Numbered from the stretch's first letter, positions 51,806-61,521 are shown. The stretch: DNA of 64,000 nt from Bacteroidota bacterium (GCA_029262855.1 JAJCYP010000115.1:1-64000); one strand, 5' to 3'. Program-made: numbers and translations. Notes: a model not told the origin generated them from the sequence alone.

Positions 51806-53008
51806 ATGCGCCTTCTTTCGGTTCTACTCCTCTTCGGTTTCGCGCTTCCGGTCTCGAGTTCCGCCCAGGAAGCCACAGACCTTCTCCAGGCCTTCCGATC
51901 CGGAACACCCGTTGTGGATTTTCGACTCCGGGGCGAGCAGGTTGAATCTGATGCCCTCGACGACGCGGCCCAGGCTCTTACCCTGAGGACGATCCTGGGC
52001 TACCGTACCGCCGGACTCCAGGGTCTGAGCCTCTACCTGGAGGCGGAAGCCGTCAGCGCCCCCTTGGGAGATGACCGCTATGCCAACGCCGGGGCCGGAG
52101 CCCTGAACAACGGAGTGACCGGACGCCCTGTTATTGCCGACCCTGTCGGTACCCAGGTCAATCAGGCTTACCTCCGCCTGGATCGTGAACAGGGCCGGTT
52201 GACTGTTGGTAGGCAAGAGATCGTGCTGTCTGACGCCCGCTTTGTCGGAAATGTGGGCTGGCGGCAGAATCATCAGAGTTTCGATGCCGCACGAGTCGAC
52301 CTGTCGGCCTCGAAGACTCTCAAGGGGACCTACGCCTTCATCTGGGAGGCTCAGCGAATCACAGGCCAGCAGGCCGCCATGCGATCGCACGTGGCAGAAG
52401 GCACGGTGACGATTGGCTCGCTTGGTAGCGTCACGGCCTTCGGCTTCCTGCTGGACTATCCCGATGCGGCGGCTCTCTCCACGTCAACACTGGGCGCCCG
52501 GTTCGTTGGCGACCGCCCCTTGTTTGATGGAGCGACGGGACAGTTCGAGGCGTCCTACGCCATGCAGACTGACGCCTACCAGAATCCGGCAGACCACCAG
52601 GCCGACTACCTCAATATCGCCGCACGGGTCAGCGGCAGCCATGTGGGCGTGTCTGTGGCCTACGAACTCCTGAGCGGATCTCCGGAGGACGGTGCCTTTG
52701 CAACACCCCTTGCCACCTTGCACAAATTCAACGGGTGGGCCGATCAGTTTCTGGGCACGCCCGTCAACGGCTTGACCGACTTCCAACTTGGTGTATCCGC
52801 GTCCATCAAGGGGGCGAAGCTGGCCGTGGTCTTTCACGACTTCTCTGCCGACTCGGGAGGCGATCACTATGGATCGGAAATTGATCTTCAGTTGACCTAC
52901 GCCACCCAGGACAGGTTGGGCCTCGGCGTCAAGGCCGCCCGGTATATGGCCGACGATCGGGGCAGCTCGACCACCAAGCTCTGGCTCTGGACGAGCCTGG
53001 GATTATAA
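51806..53008 (+). CDS. Alginate-export-like outer-membrane porin
   Basis: A 400-residue beta-barrel protein with a signal peptide ending SSAQ (residues 1-20). Repeating amphipathic strands, such as AYLRLDREQGRLTVGRQEI and the FDAARVDLSASKTLKGTYAFIW stretch, resemble the alginate-export (AlgE-like) porin family. It ends in a typical barrel strand, KLWLWTSLGL. It is 23 bp after the SCO gene, so it may be co-transcribed with nirK and serve as a nitrite or solute channel. No direct evidence of substrate is visible. Confidence 0.8.
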   Translation: MRLLSVLLLFGFALPVSSSAQEATDLLQAFRSGTPVVDFRLRGEQVESDALDDAAQALTLRTILGYRTAGLQGLSLYLEAEAVSAPLGDDRYANAGAGALNNGVTGRPVIADPVGTQVNQAYLRLDREQGRLTVGRQEIVLSDARFVGNVGWRQNHQSFDAARVDLSASKTLKGTYAFIWEAQRITGQQAAMRSHVAEGTVTIGSLGSVTAFGFLLDYPDAAALSTSTLGARFVGDRPLFDGATGQFEASYAMQTDAYQNPADHQADYLNIAARVSGSHVGVSVAYELLSGSPEDGAFATPLATLHKFNGWADQFLGTPVNGLTDFQLGVSASIKGAKLAVVFHDFSADSGGDHYGSEIDLQLTYATQDRLGLGVKAARYMADDRGSSTTKLWLWTSLGL

Positions 53009-53071
53009 GTATGGCCCGGTGGCAGCCGGAATGCGTATGATGCGGTCGAACTTTCCCACCGCTCGACCCGC

Positions 53072-53737
53072 ATGATCGACCCGGCAACGCTCGCGTTCAT
53101 TTCGGACCTCACGGCCAACAACAACCGCGACTGGTTCAGCGCGCATCGCGCTCGCTACGAGGCTGCGCTGGCCAACGCGAAGGCCTTCGCCGACCGGGTG
53201 GTGTTTGAGATGAACCAGGGAGACGACATTGAGGACTACCGGATGTATCGCATCTACCGCGATGTCCGCTTCTCCAGGGACAAGACGCCCTACAATCCCC
53301 GGTTCGGTTTTTCTCTCACGCGACGAAAGCCGCACTTGCGGGGCGGGTGCTTCGTTGATCTGGAGCCAACCGAAACCCGGGTTGTCGTCGGATTCTGGAG
53401 TCCCAACCGGGATGACATGACGCGGATACGCGCCCACATCGACTCGGATGGAGATCGACTGCGGGAAGTGGTAGGGTCTCCGCAGATCCGCTCCATTCTT
53501 GGACCGCTGGTGGGCGACGCCCTCAAGACAGCACCGCGCGGCTTCACGCAGGACCACCCCGACATCGACCTGTTGCGAATGAAGCAGTTTCTGTTCCGTA
53601 CGTCATTCTCCACCGAGGAGACCCTGGCACCCGATTTCGTGGATGAGGTGGTGTTCACGCTCCGCTCCGTTCGCCCCTTCTTCGACCACATGGGCGAGGT
53701 CCTTGCACACGACGTGAATGGGGTCCGCCTGTACTGA
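53072..53737 (+). CDS. DUF2461 domain protein
   Basis: A 221-residue cytoplasmic protein of the DUF2461 (TIGR02453) family. Recognisable blocks are FISDLTANNNRDWFSAHRARYE at the N-terminus, YRIYRDVRFSRDKTPYNPRFG and GCFVDLEPTETRVVVGFWSP. The family is widespread, of unknown function, and has no described catalytic residues. It lies 63 bp after the porin and 86 bp before the large exported protein. Confidence 0.88.
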   Translation: MIDPATLAFISDLTANNNRDWFSAHRARYEAALANAKAFADRVVFEMNQGDDIEDYRMYRIYRDVRFSRDKTPYNPRFGFSLTRRKPHLRGGCFVDLEPTETRVVVGFWSPNRDDMTRIRAHIDSDGDRLREVVGSPQIRSILGPLVGDALKTAPRGFTQDHPDIDLLRMKQFLFRTSFSTEETLAPDFVDEVVFTLRSVRPFFDHMGEVLAHDVNGVRLY

Positions 53738-53823
53738 TTGGCGACTGCCGGCGATCCGGTTCGATGTTTGTCAGACGGGAGGCTATCTCCCAACTGACGC
53801 CGATTCTTCGGCCGATCAATCGC

Positions 53824-56800
53824 ATGCGACCAAGCGTTTTCTTGAAGCCAAACCGGCTTTTTGTCCTTCTTTCGGCTGTTATGCTCGCTCAGCCGTCCCT
53901 CACTTCGGTGGCCCTTGCCCAAAGCGGCAGCGTGACCGTGGACCGGGTTGTCGTAATTTCGATAGACGGTTTGAGTTCCGAATTGATACAATCCGTCGAT
54001 TCCGATGACCTTCCGGGATTCTACCGTTTGATGAGCGAAGGAGCCTTCACGCTCAACGCCCGCGTCGATCCGGACGTCTCAGTGACCCTGCCGAATCACA
54101 CGTCCATGATCACCGGCCGATTCGCCGCGGGAGACGGTGGTCACAACTGGTTTCAGAACGTGGACCCCAACCCGGGAGAGACGCTTCACCTGCAGAACGG
54201 GGCGTACGTGGCGAGCGTTTTCGATGGCGTTCACGACCGCGGTGGTCGCACGGGCCTCTTTACGACGAAGACCAAATTCTCTCTTTTCGACGAATCCTAC
54301 GGCCCCCAGAACGGCGCGGCAGACGTCACCGGTACCGACGACGGGAGGGACAAGATCGACACCTTCGTTTTCCGGCGATCCTCAGCCTCATTGGTTGACG
54401 CGTTCCGAAGCTTCGATGGGGGACAAGGCTTCGAGTTCTCGCTGATTCACTTTTCCGAGCCCGACGTGGCAGGACATGCTCTCGGATGGAGCACATACTC
54501 GGTCTCTGGGTACGCCTACGCCGTTCGTCTGGCCGACCACCTGGTTTCGGACGTCCTCGACTTCGTGAGCACAGACGCCGCGTACGCCGGACGCACGGCC
54601 GTCATTGTCACGGCCGATCACGGAGGCCTTGGCTTCGAACACAGCACTCCGACCAGCCCATCAGTCTACACCATCCCCTTCTTTGTCTGGGGTGCCGGCG
54701 TTTCGCCCGCCGCGGACCTGTATCAGATGAACCCGGGCAGAACAGATCCGGGCGCTGGCTACGTAAGCAGAGTTGCCGCTGAATCGAGTCCACCGATCTT
54801 CAACGGAGACGCCGGCAACCTTGCGCTCTCGTTGCTGGGCTACCCGGCTATTTCTGGCTCGACGGTGAACGCGGACCAGGACCTCAGTGCGGGAAGCAAC
54901 GGCGGCGGTGATGATGGCGGATCCCAGACCGTTACGCTCACACTTCAGGATGGCGTCTCGCCATCCACGGCCTACCGCGGGACCATCGACACCAAGCTTC
55001 GCTCCGATGAGCCGCAGATCCCGTTTGGCGGAGCGCCAATCCTGGAGGCCGACGGACTTCCGGCGTATCGCGTGCTTCTGGGGTGGGATCTCGCGGCCAT
55101 CCCGCCCACGGCGGTCATCCAGTCTGCGACCTTCAGCCTGAACGTGACGGATGTCTCGTCGGACACCTATGGCCTCTTCGCCATGAGCCGCAGCTGGTCT
55201 GAGTCGGAGGCTACCTGGCTTCGCGCCGATGGCGTGTCGAACTGGGACCAGGAGGGCGCATCCGGATCGGATCAGGATTATGACGTGCTGGCCTCGTTCA
55301 ACCCCGGGGGACTGGGACAGCTTTCCGTGCCTATGAATGCTGCCGGAATTGCAGCCGTACAGGAATGGACACGATATCCCTCGACCAACTTCGGATTCGT
55401 CCTCGGCAATATCTCGGGGGGTGCGGATGGGGTTGATTTCGCATCCAGGGAGTCGTCCCCAGCCACGTCCAGGCCCCGCCTCACTGTGGTGTACACGCTC
55501 GACTCCGGAGAGGCTACGAATCTCCCCCCGTTGGCATCTTTCAGCCTGACCCCGGACACGCCAGCCATTGGAGAGACCGTCTCCTTTGACGCCGGCGCGT
55601 CCACGGATCCAGACGGCTCCGTGGTCTCTTACGCGTGGGATTTTGGCGACGGGACCCAGTCAACCGGTGCACAGACCACACACGCCTATTCCAATGTCGG
55701 CCAGTACCCGGTTTCCCTGACCGTTACCGACAATGAGGGCTCCCAGGCCACCCTCCAGCAATCCGTTGTCGTACTTGGCGAGACGACAGTCCGCGTGGGC
55801 TTTCAGGATGGGATCAGTCCTTCTCCAGCCTATGCCGGGACGGCGGACACGAAGATGAGCGTGAATGACCAGAGCGCGAATTTTGGGGGCGTCGACAATA
55901 TGGAAGTCGATGGGTCGCCCGACCTCGGCGTGCTCCTTCGCTGGGATATCTCCGATGTCCCTGCTGGGGTCACGGTGCTGTCGGCTTCGATTACGCTCTC
56001 CATGTTCGACTCCTCACCCGATACCTACGAGATTTACGGCCTGCTCCGACCATGGAACGAGCAGGAGGCCAACTGGCTCAGTGCCTCTGCCACGACACCC
56101 TGGGCAAAAGCAGGAGCCGAGGGCCTGGCAGATCATGACAACACCGTAGTTGGTCTGCTCCACTCCCTGTATACCGGCCGCAGGACCTTCCAGCTCAACG
56201 AGAACGGGATCGCGCTCGTTCAGGACTGGATCGATCGCTCTGAGGGCAATCATGGGTTGGTCATGAAGGACTACAACCAGTCCTCTGACGGGATCGACTT
56301 CTTCTCCCGTGAGGCCACGGACCCGGCCCAGCGACCCCGCCTCGAAATCGAGTACACGGTCCAGCCCTCCGCCGGGCGTGTGTCCATCGTCTCTGACTCG
56401 GGCAGCCCGGTCTTGCTTCAGGTGGCCAATGCCGTCGGGTTTTCCGCGGACCCCGCCGCGCCAGTTCTGGCGCCCATAGCGGGCCGATATATCACCGCAC
56501 CGACCCAGATTGATGCCCAGGCCTCGTTCTCTGATCGCGAGTACCGGGTCCTTACCGGAAGCAACACGCAGGCTCTACTCATGATGGAGGCTACCGACTC
56601 CCTTCGCGTGGACCGGAGCATGGGCTCCTTCGCCCTGGATCAGGTTCTGGAAGTTGACGGGAAGTCGTGGGGTGTCTTTCGAAGGACCATCGGCCGGGGT
56701 GCAACCGCCCTGGATATCCCGTCAGGCGGACGATTGTATGTGCCTGGAGAGAATGGATCAGCCACATCGACGGGGAGCGTTCCCGTGGACCGCCGAGTTG

Positions 56801-57045
56801 GGCTGGAGTCAGGACTGCGCGCGTATCCGAACCCATTCACCTCGGCACTTCAGGTAGAGTTTCCGGGCGGAGGTTCGGCGCGGGTGGATCTCGTGGATGT
56901 GTTGGGCCGGAAGCTGGCCACCATCCAGTTGGTGGACGGCCGAGCCGACGTCCCCACCGCTCAACTGGGATCGGGCACCTACGTTCTGCGGATGCAGCGC
57001 GCCGGTCGGCCTGATGAGTCCATTCTGGTAACCAAGGGATCCTGA
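53824..57045 (+). CDS. T9SS-secreted alkaline-phosphatase-superfamily protein
   Basis: A 1,073-residue secreted protein. After the signal peptide (ending VALAQ) comes a type I phosphodiesterase/alkaline-phosphatase-superfamily domain (about 40-345). Its nucleophile is probably Thr93 in LPNHTSMITG, with metal ligands in ISIDG, FSEPDVAGH and ADHGG. Two DNRLRE/CBM96-like beta-sandwich domains (about 370-560 and 655-850) flank a PKD domain (about 570-650). The C-terminus (about 997-1073, AYPNPFTSALQVEF) is a type IX secretion sorting domain. It would be delivered to the cell surface or medium to cleave phosphodiesters or phosphonates. The ATG at 53824 gives the signal peptide; 20 upstream codons are rejected. 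Confidence 0.88.
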   Translation: MRPSVFLKPNRLFVLLSAVMLAQPSLTSVALAQSGSVTVDRVVVISIDGLSSELIQSVDSDDLPGFYRLMSEGAFTLNARVDPDVSVTLPNHTSMITGRFAAGDGGHNWFQNVDPNPGETLHLQNGAYVASVFDGVHDRGGRTGLFTTKTKFSLFDESYGPQNGAADVTGTDDGRDKIDTFVFRRSSASLVDAFRSFDGGQGFEFSLIHFSEPDVAGHALGWSTYSVSGYAYAVRLADHLVSDVLDFVSTDAAYAGRTAVIVTADHGGLGFEHSTPTSPSVYTIPFFVWGAGVSPAADLYQMNPGRTDPGAGYVSRVAAESSPPIFNGDAGNLALSLLGYPAISGSTVNADQDLSAGSNGGGDDGGSQTVTLTLQDGVSPSTAYRGTIDTKLRSDEPQIPFGGAPILEADGLPAYRVLLGWDLAAIPPTAVIQSATFSLNVTDVSSDTYGLFAMSRSWSESEATWLRADGVSNWDQEGASGSDQDYDVLASFNPGGLGQLSVPMNAAGIAAVQEWTRYPSTNFGFVLGNISGGADGVDFASRESSPATSRPRLTVVYTLDSGEATNLPPLASFSLTPDTPAIGETVSFDAGASTDPDGSVVSYAWDFGDGTQSTGAQTTHAYSNVGQYPVSLTVTDNEGSQATLQQSVVVLGETTVRVGFQDGISPSPAYAGTADTKMSVNDQSANFGGVDNMEVDGSPDLGVLLRWDISDVPAGVTVLSASITLSMFDSSPDTYEIYGLLRPWNEQEANWLSASATTPWAKAGAEGLADHDNTVVGLLHSLYTGRRTFQLNENGIALVQDWIDRSEGNHGLVMKDYNQSSDGIDFFSREATDPAQRPRLEIEYTVQPSAGRVSIVSDSGSPVLLQVANAVGFSADPAAPVLAPIAGRYITAPTQIDAQASFSDREYRVLTGSNTQALLMMEATDSLRVDRSMGSFALDQVLEVDGKSWGVFRRTIGRGATALDIPSGGRLYVPGENGSATSTGSVPVDRRVGLESGLRAYPNPFTSALQVEFPGGGSARVDLVDVLGRKLATIQLVDGRADVPTAQLGSGTYVLRMQRAGRPDESILVTKGS

Positions 57046-57048
57046 TGG

Positions 57049-57076
57049 CCGGCAGGCTCGAAACTCCGCCTGCCGG
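57049..57076. terminator. Inverted repeat between convergent genes
   Basis: A 9-bp perfect stem, CCGGCAGGC (57049-57057) and GCCTGCCGG (57068-57076), with a 10-base loop sits between the secreted phosphodiesterase and PPK2 stops. It may act in both directions, though no T run follows. Confidence 0.5.
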
Positions 57077-57087
57077 GGCGACCCGAG

Positions 57088-57951
57088 TCACTTGCCGAAG
57101 TTCTTGTACATCTCGGTTGGCGTTCCCACCAGCCGCGGATCGGGCGGACCAGCGACCTCGGCGTCCTTGAAGGCATAGGGCAATTCGTGCAACACGTGTC
57201 GAATCGTGTTCAGTCGGGCGCGCTTCTTCCCGTCCGATCGGACAATGGTCCACGGGGCATAGAGCCGGTGAGTCCGCTTCAGCATGGTGTTTTTGTAGGC
57301 AGTCACCTCATCCCACATCCCCAACACCTCCTGGTCTACCGGACTGAGTTTCCATCGGCGCAGGGGATCATTGTCCCGTTTCTTGAAACGGCGGTACTGC
57401 TCTTCCCGGCTCACTGAAAACCAGAACTTGAAGAGGTGCGTACCGCTCTCAACCAGACTGCGCTCGACACCGTGCACCTGGTCCAGAAACTCCTTGTATT
57501 GGGGTTCGGTGCAGAACCCCATCACTGGCTCAATCACGGCGCGGTTGTACCAGGACCGATCGAACAGGACAATCTCACCGGCTGTCGGTAGCTGCTGGAT
57601 GTAGCGCTGGAAATACCACTGCCCCCGCTCAGTCTCGGTTGGGACCCCCAACGCGACAACGCGTGCCCCGCGCGGATTGATGTGCTCCATGAACCGCTTG
57701 ATAGTCCCACCCTTCCCTGCAGCGTCCCTGCCCTCGAAGATCATGACCACCTTTTGGCCCGAATCCTTGACCCATTTCTGGAGCTTCAGGAGCTCGATCT
57801 GCAGGGTCCGCTTCTCCGCTTCGTACTGCTTGCGGCCCATCTTCGTACGGAAGGGATAGTCGGCGCCTATCAGGTCATTCGGTAATGCCGAGGCTACCTT
57901 TTCCTCGATCTCCGCGGGTACGAGATCTTTTAGTTTGCTTTCCGGGGTCAT
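57088..57951 (-). CDS. ppk2: Polyphosphate kinase 2 family protein
   Basis: A 287-residue PPK2 that phosphorylates nucleoside diphosphates or monophosphates from polyphosphate, or the reverse. The P-loop GRDAAGKGG is at residues 74-82. The lid and Walker B-type block is FDRSWYNRAVIEPVMGF, and SVSREEQYRRFKKRDNDPLRRWKLSPVD is the family C-terminal arm. Single-domain size and sequence fit class I-like PPK2. It is divergent from the CorA-family transporter by 158 bp. Substrate preference, ADP or GDP, cannot be read from sequence. Confidence 0.92.
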   Translation of the reverse strand: MTPESKLKDLVPAEIEEKVASALPNDLIGADYPFRTKMGRKQYEAEKRTLQIELLKLQKWVKDSGQKVVMIFEGRDAAGKGGTIKRFMEHINPRGARVVALGVPTETERGQWYFQRYIQQLPTAGEIVLFDRSWYNRAVIEPVMGFCTEPQYKEFLDQVHGVERSLVESGTHLFKFWFSVSREEQYRRFKKRDNDPLRRWKLSPVDQEVLGMWDEVTAYKNTMLKRTHRLYAPWTIVRSDGKKRARLNTIRHVLHELPYAFKDAEVAGPPDPRLVGTPTEMYKNFGK

Positions 57952-58109
57952 GGGCGCTCGGGGGCTGGCGAATACTCGGGAAATCTTGGTCGGGACAAAC
58001 TACTGCAGCCGTTTGAGGATTCTTTCCCTCGTGCCTAAGTAGTCATGCCCCATTGGGGTTTGGCCCTGCTCTTCCTGTAGCTTCGCGAAGACACCTTCGC
58101 AAACTGACT

Positions 58110-59087
58110 ATGCCTGAAATCGAGAACGGTCTGATCGTCGCGTTCCGCCTGGACGGTAAAGGTGGGGGTACCCGGACAGACTGGTCGGGAGTCCACGCCT
58201 GGGAACCCGGGTCGGAAGTCTTGTGGATCCACCTTGACTATGCCGATCCGGCAGCCGAACGTTGGCTGCTCGAGGAAAGCGGCCTCGAGGCCACGGTCGC
58301 GCAGGCCCTGCTTGCCGAGGAGACGCGTCCTCGCAGCCTCTCAGTGCAGGGGGGGCTCCTGGTGATCCTCCGGGGAGCCAACTTCAACTCGGGGGCCGAA
58401 CCCGAGGACATGCTGGCCATCCGCGTGTGGCTGGCAGGGAATCGGATCATCACCACCCGGCACCGGCCACTCCGGACGATCGACGCCATCAAGGATGCAC
58501 TGCTTGCCAGCAAGGGCCCTACCGATCCGGGCGACTTCCTGGTGCGCCTTGTGGACGGACTCACGACTCGGATGGGTACGGTCCTGACGGATCTCAGCGA
58601 TGAGATCGATGCCCTGGAGGACGACGTCATCAGCGCAGAGAGTTACGAACTGAGGATCAAGATCGGTGCATTCCGGCGGAGTGCGATTCGGTTTCGCCGG
58701 TATCTGGCTCCTCAGAAGGACACCATCCTGCATCTGCAAAATGAACGCGTCAACTGGCTGACCGACGAGCAGCGCGCCGTGTTGAGAGAGATTGGCGACC
58801 GGACTCTTCGATTCCTGGAAGATCTCGATTCCGCAAGGGATCGCGCCGCCGTGGCTCAGGATGAGCTCAATGGGCGCCTGTCAGACAGCATGAACAAGAC
58901 GATGTATGTCCTGTCCATCGTGGCGGGCATATTTCTGCCATTGGGGCTGCTGACCGGCCTTCTGGGAATCAACGTCGGTGGAATGCCGGGCGTGGAGAGC
59001 CCCTGGGCCTTCGCCATTGTCTGCATCATCCTGGTTGCCACGGCCATTTTTCTGACGTGGTTCTTCAAGAAGAAAGGCTGGATCTAG
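58110..59087 (+). CDS. CorA/ZntB-family divalent cation transporter
   Basis: A 325-residue protein with a large cytoplasmic alpha/beta and coiled-coil domain and two C-terminal transmembrane helices. The channel signature between them reads GINVGGMPG, the GIN variant of GMN that is typical of ZntB-like members, followed by a positive tail (FFKKKGWI). It probably moves Zn2+ or another divalent ion. The start MPEIENGLIVAF fits the family; the frame is open upstream to 58053 without support. Confidence 0.88.
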   Translation: MPEIENGLIVAFRLDGKGGGTRTDWSGVHAWEPGSEVLWIHLDYADPAAERWLLEESGLEATVAQALLAEETRPRSLSVQGGLLVILRGANFNSGAEPEDMLAIRVWLAGNRIITTRHRPLRTIDAIKDALLASKGPTDPGDFLVRLVDGLTTRMGTVLTDLSDEIDALEDDVISAESYELRIKIGAFRRSAIRFRRYLAPQKDTILHLQNERVNWLTDEQRAVLREIGDRTLRFLEDLDSARDRAAVAQDELNGRLSDSMNKTMYVLSIVAGIFLPLGLLTGLLGINVGGMPGVESPWAFAIVCIILVATAIFLTWFFKKKGWI

Positions 59088-59206
59088 ATCTGGAGCATAC
59101 CGCCAGGGTTAAGCTTCAGGAATTGACTCCGAAACCTAAGTGGCCATGGCCCCTCGCGCGCTCGTTTCGCGTGTGCGGGCCTTCAAATTCGCTAATCAAA
59201 GGCGCC

Positions 59207-59671
59207 ATGTCCGACGTAATGCCACAGCAAGGCGATTTCGCCCACCCGCTCCAGTCCGTACTGGATGCCATGGGGAGTGACCCCAGCTTTGACCGCGAAC
59301 GTAGACGCATCAGAGAGTACATATCCAAGAGTTCCGTCGTCATGTCCGGGACGGAGCCCGATCGGCCCGAAAACCAGGCTGTCCGCATCGACGAAATCAG
59401 GAAGCAGGTCCGGGCCGAAGTCGCCCAGATCCAGATGGCGGCACCGCTATCGGATCGGGATAGGGAATGGCTTCAACTGACCACCGAACTGCTGCGTGTT
59501 CTGACCGGTCCCGGGAATGTCGCTGAACACATCCATTCCGAGCAAGGAGCATTCTTCAGCGCGCTGCTCAAAGGGGCCTTCGCGCGGCTGGCTCCCGACG
59601 AGTTGGTGGAGAACTTGGTTCGGGAGAGGGAGGCGCTAGCGGCTTCCCGTGAGAACCTGGAACAGGCGTGA
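59207..59671 (+). CDS. Hypothetical protein, 154 residues
   Basis: A soluble, highly charged helical protein of unknown family, with no signal peptide, Cys pairs or catalytic motif. It contains RIREYISKSSVVMSG and a Glu/Arg-rich C-terminus with coiled-coil potential. The ATG at 59207 is chosen from an open frame that starts at 59057, because the upstream part overlaps spacer sequence. It lies 119 bp after the ZntB-like gene and is followed by a hairpin. It is probably a real gene given codon composition and its terminator, but no function can be proposed. Confidence 0.55.
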   Translation: MSDVMPQQGDFAHPLQSVLDAMGSDPSFDRERRRIREYISKSSVVMSGTEPDRPENQAVRIDEIRKQVRAEVAQIQMAAPLSDRDREWLQLTTELLRVLTGPGNVAEHIHSEQGAFFSALLKGAFARLAPDELVENLVREREALAASRENLEQA

Positions 59672-59672
59672 C

Positions 59673-59692
59673 GCCTGGGGATCAACCCAGGC
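59673..59692. terminator. Hairpin between hypothetical and amidase genes
   Basis: GCCTGGG (59673-59679) and CCCAGGC (59686-59692) form a 7-bp stem with a 6-base loop just after the hypothetical stop and upstream of the convergent amidase stop. No T run is present. Confidence 0.5.
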
Positions 59693-59717
59693 AGGCTCCC
59701 GCTCCCCCAGCGGACTG

Positions 59718-61520
59718 TCAGAATCCCTGTGGCCGCTCCTCCCACGCACTGGTTGCCCGCTCCAGCGCGAGACCCACTCGTCCAATCGTACCCTCATCGA
59801 AGAGTCGTCCTACCAGCGTGACGCCGTGCGGAACGCGGCGGGGTGGAGAGAAATCCGGCGTCGGGATGTCCGGGCCGGGTGCCCAGTCACTTCGGGCCCT
59901 CGAGACCTCCAAAAATCCGGTGCGAATCGTCAGGGACGGGTGACCACACGCGTTTCCGAGGACCAGCATTTCGTCGCGAAGCGAAGGCACCAGCAGCAGA
60001 TCGACCTCCTCGAAGATGCGGGCCATCTCCAGGCATGCCATCCGGCGCATCCGGTCAGCCTGCACGAAGTCCACCGCCGAGAGGAAGCGTGCCTCACGAA
60101 AGAGGTTCGGCCAGGCGTCGGGACGCTGCACTTTCATGGTGGCATCGGCACCACTCAGGGTAAGATCCTCAAAGGCGGCCGCGGCCTCGGCAAACACCAG
60201 CAACCAGAGCGATTGATACGGCCAGTCGGGTAGGGAGACCTCGACCGTGTCCAGGCCCAGTTCGCGCAGCCCCTCCAGAGCCGCCCGGTCCACATCTGTC
60301 GCCGGCGCCTCGTTCATCCACGCGGGGAAGTAGCCTACCCGGAGCCCCCTCACCTCAGCTCCGGCGTCGTAATCCAGGGTACTCGCTACTGACGAGGCAT
60401 CCCCGGCATCGAACCCCGAAATGGCCTGCAGCACCAACATGGCGTCCTCGGCGGTCCGCGTCATCGGGCCCAGTTTGTCAAACGACCAGCACAGGGTCAT
60501 CGAGCCCGATCGCGGCACGCGGCCGAATGTGGGCCTGAGTCCGGCGACCCCGCAACGCATGGCAGGGCTGATGATGGAGCCGCCCGTTTCGCTGCCGATG
60601 GAGAATCCAACCAGCGCGGCCGTGGTCGCAGCGCCGGGGCCCGCGCTGGAGCCTGATGCGCCCTCCTCGGGAAGCCAGGGGTTGACGGTTTCGCCGCCGA
60701 ACCAGATGTCGTTGAGCGCCAGGGCACCAAGGCTGAGCTTGGCGATGAGGACCGCGCCCGCTGCCTCGAGTCGCGTTACCACCGCAGCGTCCGTCTCTGG
60801 AACACGGTCACGGAATGGTTCGGCACCGTAGGTCGTGGGAATGCCCGCTGTGTCGATCAGGTCTTTCGCACCCCAGGGAATCCCGTGGAGAGGGCCTCTG
60901 TACTTGCCCGCTGCGATTTCGGCATCAGCCCTTCTGGCCGCAGCCAGGCCTTCCTCCCGGAGCAGGGTTATCACACACTCAAGCTGACCGTCGAACCGGT
61001 CGATTCGGTCCAGATGGATTTGCGTCAGCCGCTCAGACGTGAGTTGCCGTGACTCAATCCACCGCGAAAGCCTGGAGACCGGAGCGTAGGCGATGTCCTC
61101 ATCCGAATCGGGAAGCGGCCCGGGGTCGACGTCGGATCGAATGAACCGGTCCTCCAGATCCGGCACACTGACTCCCGGAAGCACCGGATTCCAAACGTGC
61201 GCGGGTGAAATCTCCGGACCGATGGCCAACGTGCGCGGCCCGGTCCGTCGCTCCAGCATCGCCGCCATCGAGCGACCCCACGCCTCGGACGCCATCTCTC
61301 GCTCCGGGGCGCCCATGCTGACCTGCATCAGTTTCTCCGCCTCGGCGAACGTCCGGGGAGTCACCTCGGGACCCGTCTCCCGCATGGTCCCAAAGGTGGG
61401 CGGAGCGCCCGGCGTGGCCGTGTCCTGATTGCCGGTCGGTGGCGCTGGCGAACTGCAGGCGGCGGCCGCTCCAAGAAGCGCGAGGGGGGCCTTGGCTACA
61501 AACTGTCGACGTGTACTCAT
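59718..61520 (-). CDS. Exported amidase-signature enzyme
   Basis: A 600-residue amidase of the amidase-signature family with a twin-arginine and lipobox start (MSTRRQFVAKAPLALLGAAAACSS), so probably a Tat-exported lipoprotein. The catalytic triad is complete: Lys219 (WGAKDLID), cis-Ser291 (GSSAG) and nucleophile Ser315 (SETGGSI). A long N-terminal region of about 130 residues precedes the core. It hydrolyses an amide outside the cytoplasm; substrate unknown. It starts one base after the antiporter stop, so the two are almost certainly co-transcribed. Confidence 0.92.
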   Translation of the reverse strand: MSTRRQFVAKAPLALLGAAAACSSPAPPTGNQDTATPGAPPTFGTMRETGPEVTPRTFAEAEKLMQVSMGAPEREMASEAWGRSMAAMLERRTGPRTLAIGPEISPAHVWNPVLPGVSVPDLEDRFIRSDVDPGPLPDSDEDIAYAPVSRLSRWIESRQLTSERLTQIHLDRIDRFDGQLECVITLLREEGLAAARRADAEIAAGKYRGPLHGIPWGAKDLIDTAGIPTTYGAEPFRDRVPETDAAVVTRLEAAGAVLIAKLSLGALALNDIWFGGETVNPWLPEEGASGSSAGPGAATTAALVGFSIGSETGGSIISPAMRCGVAGLRPTFGRVPRSGSMTLCWSFDKLGPMTRTAEDAMLVLQAISGFDAGDASSVASTLDYDAGAEVRGLRVGYFPAWMNEAPATDVDRAALEGLRELGLDTVEVSLPDWPYQSLWLLVFAEAAAAFEDLTLSGADATMKVQRPDAWPNLFREARFLSAVDFVQADRMRRMACLEMARIFEEVDLLLVPSLRDEMLVLGNACGHPSLTIRTGFLEVSRARSDWAPGPDIPTPDFSPPRRVPHGVTLVGRLFDEGTIGRVGLALERATSAWEERPQGF

Positions 61521-61521
61521 T

